The notes under the pieces are model-generated. The model was not told the origin of the DNA. It did no database searches and saw only the letters and a list, made by a program, of their open reading frames with translations. Shown piece by piece: positions 14,708 through 17,997 of a DNA stretch of 17,997 bases. Every line of letters starts with the position of its first letter. Within the stretch, counting starts at the first letter, position 1. The position numbers were made by a program, and so were the translations under genes. The stretch lies in the NCBI GenBank assembly GCA_965151315.1, contig CBCTZG010000053.1, positions 1-17,997 on the forward strand, given 5' to 3'. The stretch is from Avimonoglobus sp965151315 (GTDB lineage: Bacteria > Bacillota > Clostridia > UBA1381).

Positions 14708-17700
14708 TCAGCGCACCTGCAGTGTCACGATTTCAAAATTCTTGACCTGTATAGTAACGCTATGATTCTGGACATCCAGTTTTTCCAGCTGATTTTCCAT
14801 CAGATCGCAAATGTACGCTTCCCGCGCCGCAAAACCAAAACGCAGCGTCACAGCCCCCCGCCGGCCGTAAGCCTCGTAAAGCCGCAGGATTACCGCGTCC
14901 GAGTCCTCCGCCTGCTTCACGGTTTCTATGATCACGTTCTCCTGATCCGTCTGTACCAAAGAAAATTCCGCAGGCAGCTTTCCTGCCTGTTTCGGCAACC
15001 GCATAGCCGTCATGGGCTGGTTCAAAAGGTAGGCCGCCTGGATTGTTCCCCCAGCCTTAAAATCACCGCCATGGGGATAAACAGAGTACGTAAACCGATG
15101 GACCTCTTTATCCGCCGCCGGATTGGGATAGGTAGCAGATTTTAAGAGGGATAGGCTCAGGGTACTGCCCTCAGCGCCGTAGCCATACTTGCAGTCGTTT
15201 AAGATGCTGAGGCCGTAACCGTCTTCCCCAATGTCCGCCCATTTATGGGCACAGACTTCAAACCGGGCCCGGTCCCAGGAGGTATTGCTGTGGGTAGGCC
15301 GTTTCACATGGCCGAACTGGATTTCATAAGTGGCCTCGGTTGTATGGATGTCCGCCGGGAACATAGCCTTCAGCAGGATATGATCCTCTTTCCAGTCGAT
15401 AACGGTCTCAAAATCAATATTCCGCAGGTCCTCGTAAACAAACATGGTTTGTGTAATGGTCGAGTTTAAAAACCGCTTCACCATCTTGAGACCGCCCCGG
15501 GCCCCTTCGTCTACGGGTTCCACAGATACAAGCGTTTCGACCGGGGTCATTTTCTGTTTATAATATTCGGAAATCTCCCAGGCGTCGTAGCACTTCGGGA
15601 AGTCCTCAAAAGTCTGGAGCTGATTGAATTTTGCCCCTGCCTTGACCACCTCCCGGCCAAATTCCTTATCATACAGCGACACAATATCTCCCTGTGCGTC
15701 TAGGGTAATGCGGTAAAAACGGTTTTCCACGGTGCTGGGGGTCAAGCGGATCGTATTCTTTTCCGTTCCGTCCGCGACGACTCGGTAGCCCATAGGCGGA
15801 ATGTTTTCCACAAACCGTTTTTTCCCTTCCCAATCGATCACCCCGGACGCTGTAAAGCTGTTGGGGTTATACACAAAAATACCGCCGTCTGTTTCCACAT
15901 TTCCGGCCAGATCCGCCATAGCCGTGCCGGCAAGCTGATCCGCCCGGTTCAAAAGTGCCTTATACTCCGCGTCGGTCACATCGTAGACCTCTTTGATGGA
16001 AGAGCCCGGAATAATATCGTGGAACTGGTTCAGGAGGATATTTTCCCAAGCCCGGTTGATTTGCTCCCGGGGATATGCCGCGCCCAGAAGGAGCTTATCC
16101 GCTATGCACAAAGTCTCCGTCTTTTGATAAGCCAGCTCGCTTTTCCGGTTATTCCGTTTATTTTTGGCCATAGATGTATAGGTGCCCCGGTGAAGCTCCA
16201 GATACAGCTCCCCGACCCATTTCGGAAGCTTACGCAGGGCTTGTGCATTTTTGTAAAAGTTTTTCTCTGCCTGGTTTAAAAATCCCCCCGCGAAGCCGAT
16301 TTCCGTCCGCGGGATCCCCGGGATGCCTTTTGCCATCCGGCGCTGCTGCTCCAGCATATCCTTGGTAGGGCCGCCGCCGCCGTCCCCGTACCCAAATGTA
16401 TCGATCACCCGGTTATTGTACTCTTTCTGCTGGTACCGCCGCCAGGTCCCCAGCATTTCTTTTGGGCACAGATAACCGTTATAGGTGGTATAATTCTGCG
16501 CGCTTTCCCGGGTTCGTTCATATTCCTGGGCGGTCAGGAAATAGGTAAATATATCCGTACCGTCGATCCCCTCCCACAGGAATGTGTCATAAGGCATTTT
16601 ATTGAATTCATTCCAGCTGATTTTGGAGGTGACAAACTTGTCCACTCCGCTTTTTTTCAGAATCTGCGGCAAGGCGGCGCTGTAGCCGAAAACATCCGGC
16701 AGCCAGAGCACCTTGCTGTCCACGCCGAACTCTGTCTGCATAAAACGCTTGCCGAATAAAATCTGCCGGACCAAGCTCTCCCCGCCGGACAGATTGCAGT
16801 CCGCCTCCAGCCACATGGCGCCTTCGACCTCCCAGCGACCGTCCCGGACAGCCGCTTTAATTTTTTCATACAGCGCCGGGGCTTCCTCCTTCACATGCTT
16901 GTAAAGCTGGGGCTGGCTGGACATAAATTTATACTCCGGATACTGCTCCATCAGCTTTAAGACAGTGGCAAAGCTCCGCTGGGCCTTCTCCCGGGTCTGA
17001 GCCACAGTCCAGAGCCACGCCACGTCGATATGGGTATGGCCAATGCAGGTGACAACTACATCCGACTTGTTATGTACGTTATAGAGCTCTTGATCCAAAT
17101 AATCTGAAGCGGCTGCCAGGCTTTCATAAAAGGCAGGGCTATATTTTTCATTGAAATCCAGCAAATTCGCCGCCAAATCCAGCTTTTTAATGATCTCCAC
17201 ATAGACGTCGCTGTCCTGATCAAAACACAGCGCCGCTTCATAGGGTACGTGCAAGTCGTAGTATGTTTTTTCAATCCGCCGATCGATCTCTGTCAAAGAC
17301 GGTATAAACTCTACCCTGCCGTCGATCATGCCCATATAGAAATAAACCCAAACGGTATAATGCTTTTCCGGCTCCAGCAATACCTGGGTATGGTTGATAT
17401 CCAGCCCTTGAATCAATTCGCCGTTTAAATACACAATACATTGGGGATTCAGTGCATCCCACTCCCCCTCCCGGCCGGTTCGGATTTGCAGGCAGACCTG
17501 TTTCCCCTCCCCCGCCGCAGGGGTGTCTATTTCCCCCCGGATCCAGTAGTGGGCGTCCTTGCCGCAAAAGCGGTGTCCCGGCTCCAGCGGCGCCCACTGG
17601 ACGCCTTCCGGCGGAGTGTTTCCGGTCTTATAACCGCTGGGCGTATGGGAAAAACCATCTAAATCCGCAATCTTCCGTTCCCGCATCCCATCCAGTTTCT

Positions 17701-17737
17701 CACAAATGGCCCGTATCTTTTCTGCATAAAAAACCAT
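14708..17737 (-). CDS. GH38 family alpha-mannosidase
   Basis: This 1009-residue protein probably releases alpha-linked mannose from oligosaccharides or glycan fragments. It has no signal peptide, so it should act in the cytoplasm on imported sugars. The GH38 metal site HIDVAW (His236, Asp238) lies in GHTHIDVAWLWT. The nucleophile/metal ligand is Asp348 in WLPDVFGYS. Later HRGTYTS (a conserved His of the family) and NQFHDIIPGSS, a strong family signature, are present. The N-terminal 220 residues form the beta-rich domain seen in bacterial and vacuolar type enzymes. The C-terminal half is the usual beta-sandwich. ATG 17737 has AGGAGG 6 nt upstream. No transporter or regulator gene is adjacent in the window, so the exact substrate is open. 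Confidence 0.94.
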   Translation of the reverse strand: MVFYAEKIRAICEKLDGMRERKIADLDGFSHTPSGYKTGNTPPEGVQWAPLEPGHRFCGKDAHYWIRGEIDTPAAGEGKQVCLQIRTGREGEWDALNPQCIVYLNGELIQGLDINHTQVLLEPEKHYTVWVYFYMGMIDGRVEFIPSLTEIDRRIEKTYYDLHVPYEAALCFDQDSDVYVEIIKKLDLAANLLDFNEKYSPAFYESLAAASDYLDQELYNVHNKSDVVVTCIGHTHIDVAWLWTVAQTREKAQRSFATVLKLMEQYPEYKFMSSQPQLYKHVKEEAPALYEKIKAAVRDGRWEVEGAMWLEADCNLSGGESLVRQILFGKRFMQTEFGVDSKVLWLPDVFGYSAALPQILKKSGVDKFVTSKISWNEFNKMPYDTFLWEGIDGTDIFTYFLTAQEYERTRESAQNYTTYNGYLCPKEMLGTWRRYQQKEYNNRVIDTFGYGDGGGGPTKDMLEQQRRMAKGIPGIPRTEIGFAGGFLNQAEKNFYKNAQALRKLPKWVGELYLELHRGTYTSMAKNKRNNRKSELAYQKTETLCIADKLLLGAAYPREQINRAWENILLNQFHDIIPGSSIKEVYDVTDAEYKALLNRADQLAGTAMADLAGNVETDGGIFVYNPNSFTASGVIDWEGKKRFVENIPPMGYRVVADGTEKNTIRLTPSTVENRFYRITLDAQGDIVSLYDKEFGREVVKAGAKFNQLQTFEDFPKCYDAWEISEYYKQKMTPVETLVSVEPVDEGARGGLKMVKRFLNSTITQTMFVYEDLRNIDFETVIDWKEDHILLKAMFPADIHTTEATYEIQFGHVKRPTHSNTSWDRARFEVCAHKWADIGEDGYGLSILNDCKYGYGAEGSTLSLSLLKSATYPNPAADKEVHRFTYSVYPHGGDFKAGGTIQAAYLLNQPMTAMRLPKQAGKLPAEFSLVQTDQENVIIETVKQAEDSDAVILRLYEAYGRRGAVTLRFGFAAREAYICDLMENQLEKLDVQNHSVTIQVKNFEIVTLQVR

Positions 17738-17767
17738 GGCGATCCTCCTATCATTTTTAATAGGTTT

Positions 17768-17796
17768 ATTATATCGGGTTTCTTATGAGGTGTCAA
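17768..17796 (-). promoter_or_regulatory. Perfect-consensus promoter of the alpha-mannosidase
   Basis: On the minus strand TTGACA (17796..17791), exactly 17 nt, TATAAT (17773..17768). Such a strong core usually implies repression or activation control elsewhere; a LacI-like palindromic motif lies 49 bp upstream (17845-17860). Confidence 0.85.
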
Positions 17797-17844
17797 TTGA
17801 ATAGGTGATTTTTGCGCATTAATTTTCCTCAGTCCCAGAGGCAG

Positions 17845-17860
17845 CGACAAACGTTTTGCG
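17845..17860. repeat. 16-bp motif shared with the infC leader
   Basis: CGACAAACGTTTTGCG occurs here and, identical, at 6108-6123. It is a near-palindrome around AAACGTTT, the shape of LacI-family operators. Here it lies 49 bp upstream of the mannosidase -35; the other copy is in the transcribed infC leader, so the match may be chance. Nothing else is recognisable in 17797-17956. Confidence 0.3.
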
Positions 17861-17956
17861 TCCCACAGTTTACAGCCTTCCCGCATTCCCCTGTGCGCGC
17901 TAGCCAAAGCCCTTTTCTCAAAATAAATATCCCCCCGCATAGTGAAGTTGTAAGAT

Positions 17957-17996
17957 AAAGGTAGACACATGGAAAACCACCATGTTGTTTACCTTT
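17957..17996. repeat. Long imperfect inverted repeat at the right edge
   Basis: The arms AAAGGTAGACACATGG (17957-17972) and CCATGTTGTTTACCTTT (17980-17996) pair with one mismatch and one bulge around AAAACCA. There is no T-tract within the window. It could be a terminator or attenuator cut by the edge, or the end of a mobile element; no transposase frame is visible beside it. Confidence 0.45.
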
Positions 17997-17997
17997 G

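Noticed and set aside
17845..17860. Catabolite-response (CcpA cre) site
   Set aside because: The AACG core is there but the flanking TG and CA positions of the cre consensus do not match in either orientation.
17659..17970. 103-codon minus-strand frame upstream of and overlapping the mannosidase start
   Set aside because: It crosses the perfect promoter and ribosome binding site of the mannosidase in another frame and has no recognisable domain.

Overview
The window looks like a chromosomal segment of a low-to-mid GC Gram-positive bacterium of the class Clostridia, plausibly Lachnospiraceae. The grounds are the infC-rpmI-rplT operon with a Firmicutes-type attenuated leader, a secA/prfB cluster with a programmed frameshift in prfB, an L-lactate dehydrogenase, a class I cyclic-di-GMP riboswitch of the clostridial sequence type, strong AGGAGG ribosome binding sites and sigma-A type promoters. 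The assignment is inferred from gene content; no species can be named. No tRNA, rRNA, CRISPR array or recognisable transposase gene is visible.

Layout. Positions 1-335 (minus strand) hold a long structured 5' leader with its own promoter and an internal terminator-like hairpin, ending in AGGAGG at the left edge; its gene lies outside the window. Positions 488-4661 (minus) form a cyclic-di-GMP module: promoter, c-di-GMP-I riboswitch, a membrane Cache-type/degenerate GGDEF/intact EAL protein started by GTG at 4442, and a multi-pass membrane GGDEF diguanylate cyclase. Positions 4731-5954 (minus) carry a 50-residue ribbon-helix-helix protein followed by L-lactate dehydrogenase and a terminator. 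The upstream region has three TAGTATA repeats and one inverted copy. Positions 6039-7390 (plus) are the IF3-L35-L20 operon, with a likely L20 leader attenuator and an apparent AUA start codon for infC. A 39-residue Asn/Gln-rich protein follows.

Positions 7722-13303 (minus) are secA, a secreted WG-repeat protein, and prfB, closely spaced and probably one operon. Positions 13375-14455 (plus) carry an aldo/keto reductase. Positions 14572-17796 (minus) carry a GH38 alpha-mannosidase with a perfect-consensus promoter, followed by a possible 37-residue membrane peptide. The right edge (17797-17997) has no convincing gene but ends in a long imperfect inverted repeat.

The most interesting parts are regulatory. 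A c-di-GMP sensing RNA sits in front of a predicted c-di-GMP hydrolase and a cyclase, a candidate feedback circuit. A tiny RHH regulator with its own repeat array sits in front of ldh. Translation genes show three self-control devices: L20 attenuation, a non-canonical infC start and the RF2 frameshift. Most of these are known classes; the RHH-ldh unit, the Asn/Gln microprotein and the WG protein between secA and prfB are the less familiar items.
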